Of a stretch of DNA of 64,000 nucleotides, positions 34,170-42,200 are shown in pieces (positions within the stretch are counted from its first letter, which is position 1; every line of letters starts with the position of its first letter). The stretch is from Flammeovirgaceae bacterium (lineage in GTDB: Bacteria; Bacteroidota; Bacteroidia; Cytophagales; Cyclobacteriaceae). The DNA lies in the NCBI GenBank assembly GCA_020635915.1, contig JACJYU010000003.1, positions 1-64,000 of the forward strand. The letters run 5' to 3'. The notes under the pieces are model-generated. The model worked only from the letters and a program-made list of their open reading frames with translations, did no database searches and was not told the origin of the DNA. Position numbers and translations under genes: made by a program.

Positions 34170-35174
34170 TTATTTTATGAAAGGGCCGTACTTGTGGCGG
34201 TATTCGCTCCAGCCGTCAGCAAACGGGCCAAAAGGATGGTCCACCGGCTTCTTGGATATGTCGGGCCAATCGTTGGAAATATCCTTGGCAGGCCGTGGCA
34301 TGGAATTCACGTAGGCCGCCACGTCCCAGGCTTCTTCGTCCGATAAGACCGGGGCATCAAACGAGGTCCCGAGCGGCATGTTGTATTTTACAAAACTGGC
34401 GAACTTGCCCAACCTGTAGAGCCCTGCACCCATATTGTAGCTGTGGTCCCCGAAGATAGGCGGGTACATCCATTCTTGCCCGTTTGGTGCCATTAGCCCC
34501 TCGCTTTTGGCCCCATGGCACTCGATGCAATATTTGTCGAAGGCCACCTTGCCCAGGTTAGGGTCAGCCGGCCTTTTTAAAAAGGCGATTTTTTTCATTC
34601 CGGTGCCCACCGGGATGGTCCCTTTAGGCACCTCTTTTCCTATCCACATCAGGTAGGCCGCCATGGCCTTCAATTCCTTGTCTCCCTCCTGAAGGCGCGT
34701 GCCGTTAAGGCTACGCTCTATGCACTCATTGATCCGTTCGGGCACGTCCACCAGGGTGCCCGACCGCTCACGCCATTGCGGGTAGGTAGCTGCCACGGCT
34801 GCGTAATTAAGCCCAAAAGTTTTTGTGCCCCCGTCCAGGTGGCAGTTCTTGCAGTTCATGCCATTGCTGATGGGCTTCACCTTTCCATTGGGGCCTAAGT
34901 AAACGGAGGTGTGCAGGATCAACTCACGGCCATACCGGACGAGGTCGCCTTCCTCGCCCTTAGGGATTTCATCAAGTGGGGGCGGCCGCCAATATGTATG
35001 GCCCCCATTGGGCTGCTGGCCTTCCCCGGTAGGCGTGCCGGCCGGCAAGGCAGTAAAATACCCGGCTTTTATAAATAGGAATATGCCTACCGCCAGGCAG
35101 AGGGAAACCGCCCAGAGGCCAGCTTTAACGAATGGAACGGTATCCTTTTCCAATCCGGTGAATGTTGAAAACAA
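34170..35174 (-). CDS. Membrane-anchored diheme cytochrome c, TsdA-like
   Basis: 334 residues: a membrane helix at about 16-36, then two c-type heme motifs, CKNCH (108-112) and CIECH (216-220). Met265 in YNMPLG is a likely axial ligand of the second heme. The spacing and the first-domain sequence (FGLNYAAVAATYPQWRERSGT, VPERINECIERSLNG) match thiosulfate dehydrogenase/tetrathionate reductase-type (TsdA) diheme proteins. It would face the periplasm; the thiosulfate substrate is inferred from the family, and no sulfur-oxidation genes are near. No ATG precedes the first heme motif in frame, so a TTG at 35174 is assumed; the frame is closed by a stop shortly upstream. Confidence 0.78.
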   Translation of the reverse strand: MFSTFTGLEKDTVPFVKAGLWAVSLCLAVGIFLFIKAGYFTALPAGTPTGEGQQPNGGHTYWRPPPLDEIPKGEEGDLVRYGRELILHTSVYLGPNGKVKPISNGMNCKNCHLDGGTKTFGLNYAAVAATYPQWRERSGTLVDVPERINECIERSLNGTRLQEGDKELKAMAAYLMWIGKEVPKGTIPVGTGMKKIAFLKRPADPNLGKVAFDKYCIECHGAKSEGLMAPNGQEWMYPPIFGDHSYNMGAGLYRLGKFASFVKYNMPLGTSFDAPVLSDEEAWDVAAYVNSMPRPAKDISNDWPDISKKPVDHPFGPFADGWSEYRHKYGPFIK

Positions 35175-35240
35175 GGATACAGAGGCATTTTACAAAATGC
35201 AAGCCGGCTTACACCTGTGGCTTTTGAGGCATTCGCGAGG

Positions 35241-35726
35241 TTAGGCGGTCTCCTGTTCCTTCGGGCCAGCCACCGAGAGAATGGGCTTCATGATCACTTT
35301 TGATTTAATGGAATTGGATATAAGGCAGTGCTTTTCCGTTTTTTCCAATACCCTCAGTGCCCGGTCGCGGTCTTTGTCCAACAGCAGGGCCACCCGTGGC
35401 TCCACCAATACTTCGGTCATTTCATAGCCATTTTCCGTTTTCTCCAGCTTGCCTTTGGCATTGCACCCGAACTGGGCAAACGCCAACTTGGAATTTTCGG
35501 CAATGGCCAGGAACGTGGTCATGATGCAACTGGCCACGGAGGCGGTGAATAGGTGCTCGGGCGACCAAATCCCGGCCACTCCCTTTGGGAATTCAGGTGG
35601 GGTGGCCACTTCTATGCAGCCGTTGCCCCCAAGTGGGGAATTCAGTTCCGGGGAGCACATCATGCCTTTGCGGTCCTGGTTCCAATTTACGTTTACGTTG
35701 TAATAGTGGGTTTCCATTATCTCCAT
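35241..35726 (-). CDS. OsmC/Ohr-family protein
   Basis: 161 residues from ATG at 35726 (or 158 from 35717). It carries the OsmC fold: N-terminal strands (YYNVNVNWNQDRKGMM), the helix with GIWSPEHLFTASVASCIMTTFLAIAENSK, which holds the first redox Cys (SVASC), and the second Cys in TEKHCLISNSIK. The two Cys reduce organic hydroperoxides using a thiol partner. Nothing suggests Ohr over OsmC. The open frame continues upstream to 36227, but that part runs antisense through the divergent gene and is low-complexity; a perfect -7 box at 35739-35746 sets the true start. Confidence 0.88.
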   Translation of the reverse strand: MEIMETHYYNVNVNWNQDRKGMMCSPELNSPLGGNGCIEVATPPEFPKGVAGIWSPEHLFTASVASCIMTTFLAIAENSKLAFAQFGCNAKGKLEKTENGYEMTEVLVEPRVALLLDKDRDRALRVLEKTEKHCLISNSIKSKVIMKPILSVAGPKEQETA

Positions 35727-35738
35727 GGTTTGTTTAAG

Positions 35739-35746
35739 CAAAATTA
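35739..35746 (-). promoter_or_regulatory. -7 box TAATTTTG for the OsmC-family gene
   Basis: Perfect TAnnTTTG ending 13 nt before the ATG at 35726. It rules out the long upstream extension of this reading frame. Confidence 0.62.
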
Positions 35747-35873
35747 CCATGATGAAATGTGCCACGGTATGATTTTCGTCAGCTTTGGGGTGGCCGGGGC
35801 GCCCTTTGCGGGGAATGGGATAGGTATTTAGCGGGCAAATTTCTAATTTTCGCCATACCATTGGAACCAGGCC

Positions 35874-36740
35874 ATGAATGCATTTACAAGAAGCTGGAAA
35901 ATCACCCAACTGACCTTTAAGGTGATCAACCAGGACCGCGAGCTCATTGGATTTGCGCTGTTGTCTTTTGTTTTTTCCACCTTGTTTGCAGTGGCCATGG
36001 TGGTGCCATCGGTGGTGCCTACCTTGATGGAGGATGGCGCCTCCCAAAGTTCCCTTCAGGTTTACCAGTATGTGATTATCTTCCTGACTTATTTTGGGTT
36101 GGCGTTTATTGCCACCTTCTTCAATGTATGCGTTGTGTACACCACCAAGGTTCGGTTTGAGGGTGGCAATGCCACTTTTGGCGAAAGCATCCGGTTTGCT
36201 TTTGCCAAGTTCGGCCTTATCTTTCAATGGAGCCTGTTGTCGGCCACGGTAGGCCTGGTGCTGAAAATAATCGATAACATGGCCTCACGGTTGGGCAAGG
36301 GCGGGCAGATAATAGTGGGCATCCTGGTGGCCATACTGGGCATGACATGGAGCATCGTGAGCATTTTTGTAGTGCCGGTGTTGGTCTATGAAGGGCTGGG
36401 GCCGGTGCCGGCCATAAAAAGGTCCACACAAGTGTTGAAGAAAACCTGGGGGGAAAGCCTTATCAGGCACTTTGGCTTGGGGTTGGTGCAGTTTTTTGTT
36501 TTTGTGCTGGCCATAGCTTTTTGCTTCGGGCTCACTTATGTACTTGCCCATGCGTTTGATGTGATGGGCCTCATTATCGGGATTGGGGTGTGGGTGTTGT
36601 TCATGTTGCTGGTGGGGTTGGTGTTTAGCGTGGCCAATACTATTTTCAACACGGCATTGTACGTATATGCCTCCAGGAGCATGGTGCCTACAGGTTTTGA
36701 TGAAGAAACGGTGAAGGATGCTTTTGCGCAGAAGCGCTGA
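35874..36740 (+). CDS. DUF6159-like polytopic membrane protein
   Basis: 288 residues with about six membrane helices and no signal peptide. The N-terminus (MNAFTRSWKITQLTFKVINQDRELIGF) is followed by helices at about 25-50, 65-85, 110-135, 145-175, 205-230 and 235-260, and an amphipathic stretch VPVLVYEGLGPVPAIKRSTQVLKKTWGES. This segment and the overall plan match the DUF6159 family, which occurs in bacteria and archaea and is of unknown function. It is divergent from the OsmC gene, with a near-consensus -7 box (TAATTTTC) at 35844-35851. The function is not decidable from sequence. Confidence 0.75.
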   Translation: MNAFTRSWKITQLTFKVINQDRELIGFALLSFVFSTLFAVAMVVPSVVPTLMEDGASQSSLQVYQYVIIFLTYFGLAFIATFFNVCVVYTTKVRFEGGNATFGESIRFAFAKFGLIFQWSLLSATVGLVLKIIDNMASRLGKGGQIIVGILVAILGMTWSIVSIFVVPVLVYEGLGPVPAIKRSTQVLKKTWGESLIRHFGLGLVQFFVFVLAIAFCFGLTYVLAHAFDVMGLIIGIGVWVLFMLLVGLVFSVANTIFNTALYVYASRSMVPTGFDEETVKDAFAQKR

Positions 36741-36775
36741 CCCGGTTTTTCAACGGGTAAATAGGGCATTTTTTT
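36740..36775 (+). terminator. Short hairpin and T run between convergent genes
   Basis: ACCCG, a 9-nt loop and CGGGT (36740-36758), followed by a run of seven T at about 36769-36775. The stem is only 5 bp. It lies between the DUF6159-like gene and the convergent carbonic anhydrase gene. Confidence 0.35.
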
Positions 36776-36792
36776 ACCTGGTGCATGTGGGC

Positions 36793-37434
36793 TTACCCGC
36801 TTACCCCCAGGTTATAAATTTCCTGAATGCCTTTCAGCTTTTCCGCGAAATCGATCTTGAGGTCGATCAGTTCACCGTTTTTTACATTGAATACCCACCC
36901 ATGCACAAGGGGGTAGCCGGTGGACAAAAATGTTTTCTGCACGGCCGCGGTTTTAATCACATTGATGCACTGTTCCTCCACGTTCAATTCCACCAGCCTC
37001 ATATACCTTTTCTCCTCGTCTTTTATTCCGTTCAACTCATTTTTGTGGAGCCTGTACACGTCCCTGACATTTCGAAGCCAGGGGTTTAACAGGCCCAGGT
37101 CCTGTGGCTGCATGGCCGCCTTCACGCCACCACAAAAGTAGTGCCCACATACCACCACATGCCTTACCTTCAGGTGGGACACGGCATACACAATTACGCT
37201 CATCGCGTTGAGGTCAACGTTACTGACTACATTGGCAATATTGCGGTGCACAAATACGTCACCGGGCTCCGCGCCCATGAGTTCCTCGGCCGTGGCCCGG
37301 CTGTCGCTGCAGCCGATATAAAGGTAGGTAGGGTTTTGCCCCCGGGCGAGGTGTTTAAAAAAATCCTTGTTGGTGGCTTTTTTCTGGGCGATCCACTTTT
37401 TGTTGTTTTCAAAAATTTGTTCGTAGTCCTGCAT
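36793..37434 (-). CDS. Beta-class carbonic anhydrase
   Basis: 213 residues. Zinc ligands are Cys42 (GCSDSR, with the Asp44/Arg46 dyad), His98 and Cys101 (CGHYFCGG). It interconverts CO2 and bicarbonate, supplying bicarbonate for carboxylases and balancing pH. The helices that follow (WLRNVRDVYRLHKNELNG) are normal for plant-type beta enzymes. The start at MQDYEQIF (37434) fits the family; the in-frame Met eight codons upstream is non-conserved. It is monocistronic and convergent with the DUF6159-like gene. Confidence 0.95.
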   Translation of the reverse strand: MQDYEQIFENNKKWIAQKKATNKDFFKHLARGQNPTYLYIGCSDSRATAEELMGAEPGDVFVHRNIANVVSNVDLNAMSVIVYAVSHLKVRHVVVCGHYFCGGVKAAMQPQDLGLLNPWLRNVRDVYRLHKNELNGIKDEEKRYMRLVELNVEEQCINVIKTAAVQKTFLSTGYPLVHGWVFNVKNGELIDLKIDFAEKLKGIQEIYNLGVSG

Positions 37435-37629
37435 GGTTATGGTGGGGTGAAGGCACAAGATAACCCTTTTGCCATTGTGTGCCGCTGAAGGTGGATACTA
37501 AATTGATGGGCGGGGAAATTTTGCCCACTGATCTTTTGAATGGTGGTTTACCATAAAAAATCAAATATTTTGCTACATTTCATGGGCTATTCTCATAAAA
37601 TGGCCCATTGTCCATACTTCGAGCGCAAC

Positions 37630-38906
37630 ATGGAACCCCTAAACCGAACATTGCAAGAAAGGCGCAAAGCCTTGATGGTGAGCCTCAACCAGTTGGTGCT
37701 TGCCGCCACCATCCTCTACTCGCTCCTTGACGGTTTCCTTGGCATATCGGTGCCCTTTTATGTGTACCTGGGGTTTTTCCTTTTTACCATCGTAAATGCG
37801 TTGTTGTTGCACTTCGATTACCTGGAGGCATCCAAAGTGTTTGGCTTGCTGACCTTTAACATCATGATATTCCTGGTGGCCACCAGCGAGCCTTTTGCCA
37901 CTGGCATGTACCTTCATTATGTGACGGCCGGCACGGTGGCATTGGCGCTTTACGGATATGAACAGTGGAAGGGGGCGTTGCGATTTGCCACCCTATCGCT
38001 GACCTTGCACATCCTTACCTTCACCCTTCACAAGCCTATAATCACCTGGCGGGAGGCAACCCCTTCGCAGGCCAAGGTTTTTTTTGTGCTCAATACGCTG
38101 ATAGTGGCCGGGGTTTGCGTCTATACCATCATGCATTATTCCAAGCTCAACCATGAGGCGGAGCAGGCCCTGAAAGAAAGCGGGAACGTGATACGCAAAC
38201 AGAACGAGGAATTGATAAAGGCCAATCAGGAGTTGGACCGTTTTGTGTACAGTGCCTCGCATGACCTGCGCTCGCCACTAAGCACCCTTACCGGGTTGAT
38301 TAATTTGTCCAAACAAGAAAAGGACGATAGGCTTAAATCGGAATACCTGGAGTTGATGAATGGCCGCATTCAATCCATGAACACGTTTATCAGCGAGATC
38401 ATTATTCCAGGAATAGCCGTGTAGCGGTGGCCAGGGAAAGCGTAAACATAAAGGCGCTGATAAAATCGATCGTGGACGACCTTTATTTCCCTATCGAAAA
38501 CAAAACAATCGATTTCATTTGGGAAATCAATGATGATTTAGTGGTGGTTACCGATGCTTCACGCATTAAAACAGTTTTTAGCAACCTCATTTCAAATGCC
38601 ATCAAATACCACGATCCCGTAAAAAGGCCGTCATGGGTAAAATTAAAAGCGGAAAAAACACAGGACAAAATGCACCTAATGGTGGAGGACAACGGGATTG
38701 GCATCGGTGGCGGGCAGAAGGACAAAATCTTTGAGATGTTTTACCGTGCGCACGAGCATTCCAACGGGTCGGGGCTGGGGCTGTACATTGTGAAGGAAGC
38801 CCTTGCCAAACTGGACGGCCACATCGCAGTGGAGTCGTGCGAAGGGAAGGGCTCAAAGTTCCATGTGGTGCTGCCGGCCCACCAGGCATGTCCTGAATTG
38901 GCCTGA
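37630..38906 (+). pseudogene. Sensor histidine kinase split by a frameshift near 38401
   Basis: One kinase gene is broken into two reading frames. The first (to 38424) has an N-terminal membrane region of about six helices, a coiled linker and the HisKA H box (SASHDLRSPLSTLTGLINL). It ends in EIIIPGIAV and a stop. The second frame (from about 38397) continues with YSRNSRVAVARESVNIKALI, then a HATPase with SNLISNAIKYHDP, DNGIGIG and GSGLGLYIV. The expected joining motif is EIIDYSRNSR. Restoring it needs 4 nt (TGAT) inside GAGATCATTATTCC at 38395-38408, so a 4-bp deletion between short ATT repeats is the simplest cause. The N-terminal start is uncertain; ATG 37630 is preferred. It may be a pseudogene or a sequencing error. 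Confidence 0.8.
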
Positions 38907-38910
38907 TGCA

Positions 38911-38926
38911 GGCCGGTTGCCCGGCC
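38911..38926. terminator. GGCCGG-TTGC-CCGGCC hairpin between convergent genes
   Basis: Perfect 6-bp GC-only stem with a 4-nt loop, 5 nt after the kinase stop and before the convergent tryptophan dioxygenase gene. No T run is present in either direction, so it is a plausible but not certain bidirectional terminator. Confidence 0.4.
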
Positions 38927-38963
38927 ATGGCCCAATGCCACCGCGAAGTCCAGGTTACGTGTT

Positions 38964-39926
38964 TTACCGGATAGGCAAGGGACGGGCAAGTTGCTGGTAT
39001 CCCTCCAGGTTTGAACCTCCCCAGTTTTCAAGCTCTTCGCTTGTCCATAAGCCCGGGAAGAATATCCTTCGCTGGTATTTTGGGTGCATGTATTTTTTCC
39101 AGTCGCTGCCCCCGGTGGCCTCTGCTTTTTTGCCACCACTTTCCAGGTATTTGCTTGCCGCATTAAGGTGGGCCATTACCCACTGCACGTTCACGGTATG
39201 GTCGTAATGCCGCATGGCATTTTGCAAGCCCAGGTCGTGACGGCTTTCTTCCGGCAAGGACTGGAACCGGGCCCACAGGTTAGTGGTATTGTATTTTTGC
39301 ATAAACACAATGAAATCATCCATGTACCGCTGCTCGAACAATTTTATCAGTATGGATTTTTTCCCCGTTTTGTGGTCTTTGCCGGCAGCCTGCCAGTAAA
39401 GGTGGTCGTAGGCATGTTGAAAGGGGGTATTCCTGTCAATGGTTTCCCTGAACCTGGCATCGATCAGGTTGATGAGCTCGGTGGATGCAAATTCAATCAG
39501 CCTGTACTGGGCGCTTTGAAAACCGCTGGCAGGGGTAAGGGTGTTCCTGAACTTCATGTACTGTTCCACTTCCATGCCGTCCCCCATTATTTCGAACGAA
39601 GAAGTAAGCATGTCGAAATACCGGCTGATACGGCCTAGCCTGGCAGCAAAAAAGCCGGCCGTCAAATTTTCCCTGGTGGCCACCTGGTCTATTTCCCATA
39701 ATACCATTTTGAACAGCAACTCATTTACCTGATGGTACATGATAAAAACCATTTCATCGGGTTGGTCCGTCCTTTGGACCTGGAGGTTCAGCAGCGCATC
39801 GGTTTGAATGTAGTCCCAGTAGGTGAGGGGCTTTGCGTGCAGCAATCCCTGCAGATGCACATGGACGTCCTGCCCCAGGGCAGCATATTTTTCCTTAAGT
39901 GGGCCGATAGGCAATTCCCCTGACAT
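38964..39926 (-). CDS. kynA: Tryptophan 2,3-dioxygenase
   Basis: 320 residues; heme enzyme opening the indole ring of L-tryptophan to N-formylkynurenine, the first step of the kynurenine pathway. Motifs in order: LTYWDYIQTDALLNLQ, FIMYHQVNELLFKMVLWE with His65 on the distal heme side, the substrate-binding stretch TLTPASGFQSAQYRLIEFAS, and the C-terminal ATGGSDWKKYMHPKYQRR. The family also needs a proximal His late in the chain, probably in RHYDHTVN. It is cytoplasmic and tetrameric in relatives. No kynureninase or formamidase gene is adjacent, so the remaining steps are elsewhere or it serves only catabolism of tryptophan. Confidence 0.93.
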   Translation of the reverse strand: MSGELPIGPLKEKYAALGQDVHVHLQGLLHAKPLTYWDYIQTDALLNLQVQRTDQPDEMVFIMYHQVNELLFKMVLWEIDQVATRENLTAGFFAARLGRISRYFDMLTSSFEIMGDGMEVEQYMKFRNTLTPASGFQSAQYRLIEFASTELINLIDARFRETIDRNTPFQHAYDHLYWQAAGKDHKTGKKSILIKLFEQRYMDDFIVFMQKYNTTNLWARFQSLPEESRHDLGLQNAMRHYDHTVNVQWVMAHLNAASKYLESGGKKAEATGGSDWKKYMHPKYQRRIFFPGLWTSEELENWGGSNLEGYQQLARPLPIR

Positions 39927-40035
39927 AATGGATTGCTATAATATATATGAGTGGCAAATTAACGAATATCATTACCATTGGCCAACTATGGTACAATTAT
40001 GGAATCCTTCCCTTCAGGTGTGAAAACCGGGTTGC

Positions 40036-41679
40036 TTAGGCCCGCACGGTGCGCTCGATTTCTTTTAGGTTTTCCATCTTCTTGTTCCTCAGAAAACCGC
40101 TGATGTCTTCAAAGTGCTCCTTTACGTGCTGGTTGCCAAATTCAAACACCTTTTTGGCCAGGCCGTCCAGGAAGTCGCGATCGTGGGAAACCAGGATCAG
40201 GGTGCCGTCAAATGCCTTTAACGCATCCTTTAGTATTTCCTTGGTTTTGATGTCCAGGTGGTTGGTAGGCTCGTCCAGGATCAGCAGGTTGACCGGCTGC
40301 AACAGCAATTTGATCATCGCCAGCCGCGTCCTTTCCCCTCCCGACAGCACCTTTACCTTTTTGTCGATGGTATCGCCCCCAAACATAAAAGCACCTAAAA
40401 TATCCTTGATCCGGGCACGCACCTCCCCTTGTGCAATGTTGTCGATGGTTTGGAACACCGTCAGGGTTTCGTCCAGAAGGGAGGCCTGGTTTTGGGCAAA
40501 ATACCCGACCAGGGCATTGTGCCCCAACTGCATGGTGCCTTCATGGTCGATTTCGCCCATAATCGCCTTAACGAGTGTGGACTTGCCTTCGCCATTTTTG
40601 CCCACAAAGGCCACCTTTTCGCCCCTGGCAATGGTCATGGAAACATTCCTGAACACCGTGTGGCCACCATAGCTTTTTGCCAGGTCCGTGGCAATGACCG
40701 GGTAGTTTCCCGAGCGTGGCGCAGGCGGGAATTTGAGGTTAAGGGCAGAGGTATCCACTTCGTCCACTTCCACGATCTCCATTTTTTCCAGCATTTTCAC
40801 ACGCGACTGCACTTGCAGGGTCTTCGAGTAAGTGCCTTTGAAACGATCTATAAATTGCTGGATATCAGCTATTTGTTTGGCCTGATCGTTGAATTGCTTT
40901 TGCTGTTGTTCACGCCTTTCCTTGCGCAATTGCAGGTAATGGCTGTAGTTGGTCTTGTAGTCGTAGATACGGCCCCGGGTAATCTCAATGGTCCTGTTGG
41001 TGAGGTTGTCCACAAACATTTTGTCGTGGCTGATCACGATGACTGCTTTGGCGTTGTTTTTCAAAAACTCCTCCAGCCACTGTACGGACTCAATGTCGAG
41101 GTGGTTGGTGGGCTCGTCCAGCAGGATGAGGTCGGGCTTCTGTAAGAGGATTTTTGCCAGCTCTATGCGCACGCGCCATCCACCGCTGAATTCGCTGGTA
41201 GGCCGGGCTAAATCCTGGCGGGGGAAGCCCAGCCCCATCAAGGTCTTCTCCACCTCGGCATCGAAGTTGATTTCCTCCACGCTGTAGTATTTCTCGCTGA
41301 GTTCCGAGACTTGCTCAATGATCCTGGAGTAGGCATCCGATTCGTAGTCGGTGCGTGTTTCCAGTTGCCGGTTGAGTTCTTCCATCTGCTTTTTCATCCC
41401 CAATATTTTGGAAAAGGCCTTAGAGGCTTCTTCAAACACGGTACAATTGTCCTCTGTAAGCAGGTGTTGGGGAAGGTAGGCAACGATGGCATCTTTGGGC
41501 ACCGATACCTTGCCGGTGGTGGGCTTGTTGAGGCCAGCCATTAATTTCAGCAGGGTAGACTTGCCCGCCCCGTTTTTGCCCATAAGGGCAATGCGGTCGT
41601 TGTCGTTTATGTTGAATGTGATGTTGTGGAAAAGGGTGGTGCCGCTAAACTCGACCCCTACAGCGTCTACTGAGATCAT
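40036..41679 (-). CDS. ABC-F family ATPase (translation factor or ribosome protection type)
   Basis: 547 residues with two ABC modules in one chain and no membrane helices. The first has Walker A GKNGAGKST (34-42) and signature FSGGWRVR; the second has GKNGEGKST and LSGGERTR. A basic linker of about 80 residues lies between them (HYLQLRKERREQQQKQFNDQAKQI), as expected for ABC-F proteins, and both Walker B regions read LILLDEPTNHLDI. ABC-F proteins bind the ribosomal E site and aid translation or protect from antibiotics; the linker length points to a housekeeping Uup/EttA-like member. The -7 box at 41702-41709 fixes the start at MISVDAVG rather than 63 nt upstream. Confidence 0.93.
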   Translation of the reverse strand: MISVDAVGVEFSGTTLFHNITFNINDNDRIALMGKNGAGKSTLLKLMAGLNKPTTGKVSVPKDAIVAYLPQHLLTEDNCTVFEEASKAFSKILGMKKQMEELNRQLETRTDYESDAYSRIIEQVSELSEKYYSVEEINFDAEVEKTLMGLGFPRQDLARPTSEFSGGWRVRIELAKILLQKPDLILLDEPTNHLDIESVQWLEEFLKNNAKAVIVISHDKMFVDNLTNRTIEITRGRIYDYKTNYSHYLQLRKERREQQQKQFNDQAKQIADIQQFIDRFKGTYSKTLQVQSRVKMLEKMEIVEVDEVDTSALNLKFPPAPRSGNYPVIATDLAKSYGGHTVFRNVSMTIARGEKVAFVGKNGEGKSTLVKAIMGEIDHEGTMQLGHNALVGYFAQNQASLLDETLTVFQTIDNIAQGEVRARIKDILGAFMFGGDTIDKKVKVLSGGERTRLAMIKLLLQPVNLLILDEPTNHLDIKTKEILKDALKAFDGTLILVSHDRDFLDGLAKKVFEFGNQHVKEHFEDISGFLRNKKMENLKEIERTVRA

Positions 41680-41701
41680 ATCCGGTATTAAAAATTGGCC
41701 G

Positions 41702-41709
41702 CAAAGGTA
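41702..41709 (-). promoter_or_regulatory. -7 box TACCTTTG for the ABC-F gene
   Basis: Perfect TAnnTTTG, 23 nt upstream of the ATG at 41679. It lies downstream of the in-frame ATG at 41742, which therefore cannot be the start. Confidence 0.62.
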
Positions 41710-41812
41710 TGGATTTTCATTTCCAAATGCCCCATTTGTCATAACCCTGAAACCAGGTATTTTTTTCCTGTAACCAAACCCTTCTTGGCCTCGTTAAGCC
41801 TACTATTAGTTA

Positions 41813-41820
41813 TAATTTTG
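41813..41820 (+). promoter_or_regulatory. -7 box TAATTTTG for the padR-permease operon
   Basis: Perfect TAnnTTTG, 48 nt upstream of the PadR ATG. The surrounding sequence (TATAATTTTGTATATAATAC) is AT-rich with short inverted ATA/TAT repeats, the sort of site a PadR repressor binds to repress its own gene. Confidence 0.5.
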
Positions 41821-41867
41821 TATATAATACTTTGCTTGTTTTATTGTTCTGACCTAATGATGCCATC

Positions 41868-42200
41868 ATGAGAAACCGAGGGTTGGGCGAGTTTGAAGAA
41901 TTGGTCTTGCTTGCCGTATGCATCCTTGATGACAACGCCTATGGCGTGTCGGTAAAGGAGGAAGTGGAAAAACATTCAGGAAGGGCTTATTTGCTTGGGG
42001 CCATTCATATAACCCTGTACCGGTTGGAAGAAAAGGGGATGCTAAAGTCGAAAATGGGAGGCAACACCGAAAAAAGGGGAGATAGGAGAAAAAGGTTGTT
42101 TACCGTTACCACCTTGGGACTGCGCCAGTTAAAAGCCATACAAGAGGTGCGCCAAGGCATGTACAAACTCATCCCACAACTTGGATTTGCCACACTATGA
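41868..42200 (+). CDS. PadR-family transcriptional regulator
   Basis: 110 residues, a single winged helix-turn-helix: EFEELVLLAVCILDDNAYGVSVKEEVEKHSG, then LGAIHITLYRLEEKGMLKSK (recognition helix) and a wing with RRKRLFTVTTLGLRQL, ending in a short dimerisation helix. PadR proteins repress transporters and respond to small ligands. It overlaps the permease gene downstream by 4 nt (ATGA), so translation is coupled. The pattern of a padR gene joined to a permease is common in Bacteroidota and Acidobacteriota. The ligand is unknown. The start at ATG 41868 has a promoter 48 nt upstream. Confidence 0.92.
   Translation: MRNRGLGEFEELVLLAVCILDDNAYGVSVKEEVEKHSGRAYLLGAIHITLYRLEEKGMLKSKMGGNTEKRGDRRKRLFTVTTLGLRQLKAIQEVRQGMYKLIPQLGFATL

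Noticed and set aside
35727..36227. Upstream extension of the OsmC-family frame to a 328-residue protein.
   Set aside because: The added part runs antisense through the divergent membrane protein gene, is low-complexity, and lies upstream of a perfect promoter box.
40036..41679. ABC-F protein as the missing ATPase of the FtsX-type permeases.
   Set aside because: It has two fused ABC domains with the basic ABC-F linker and belongs to the ribosome-acting class.
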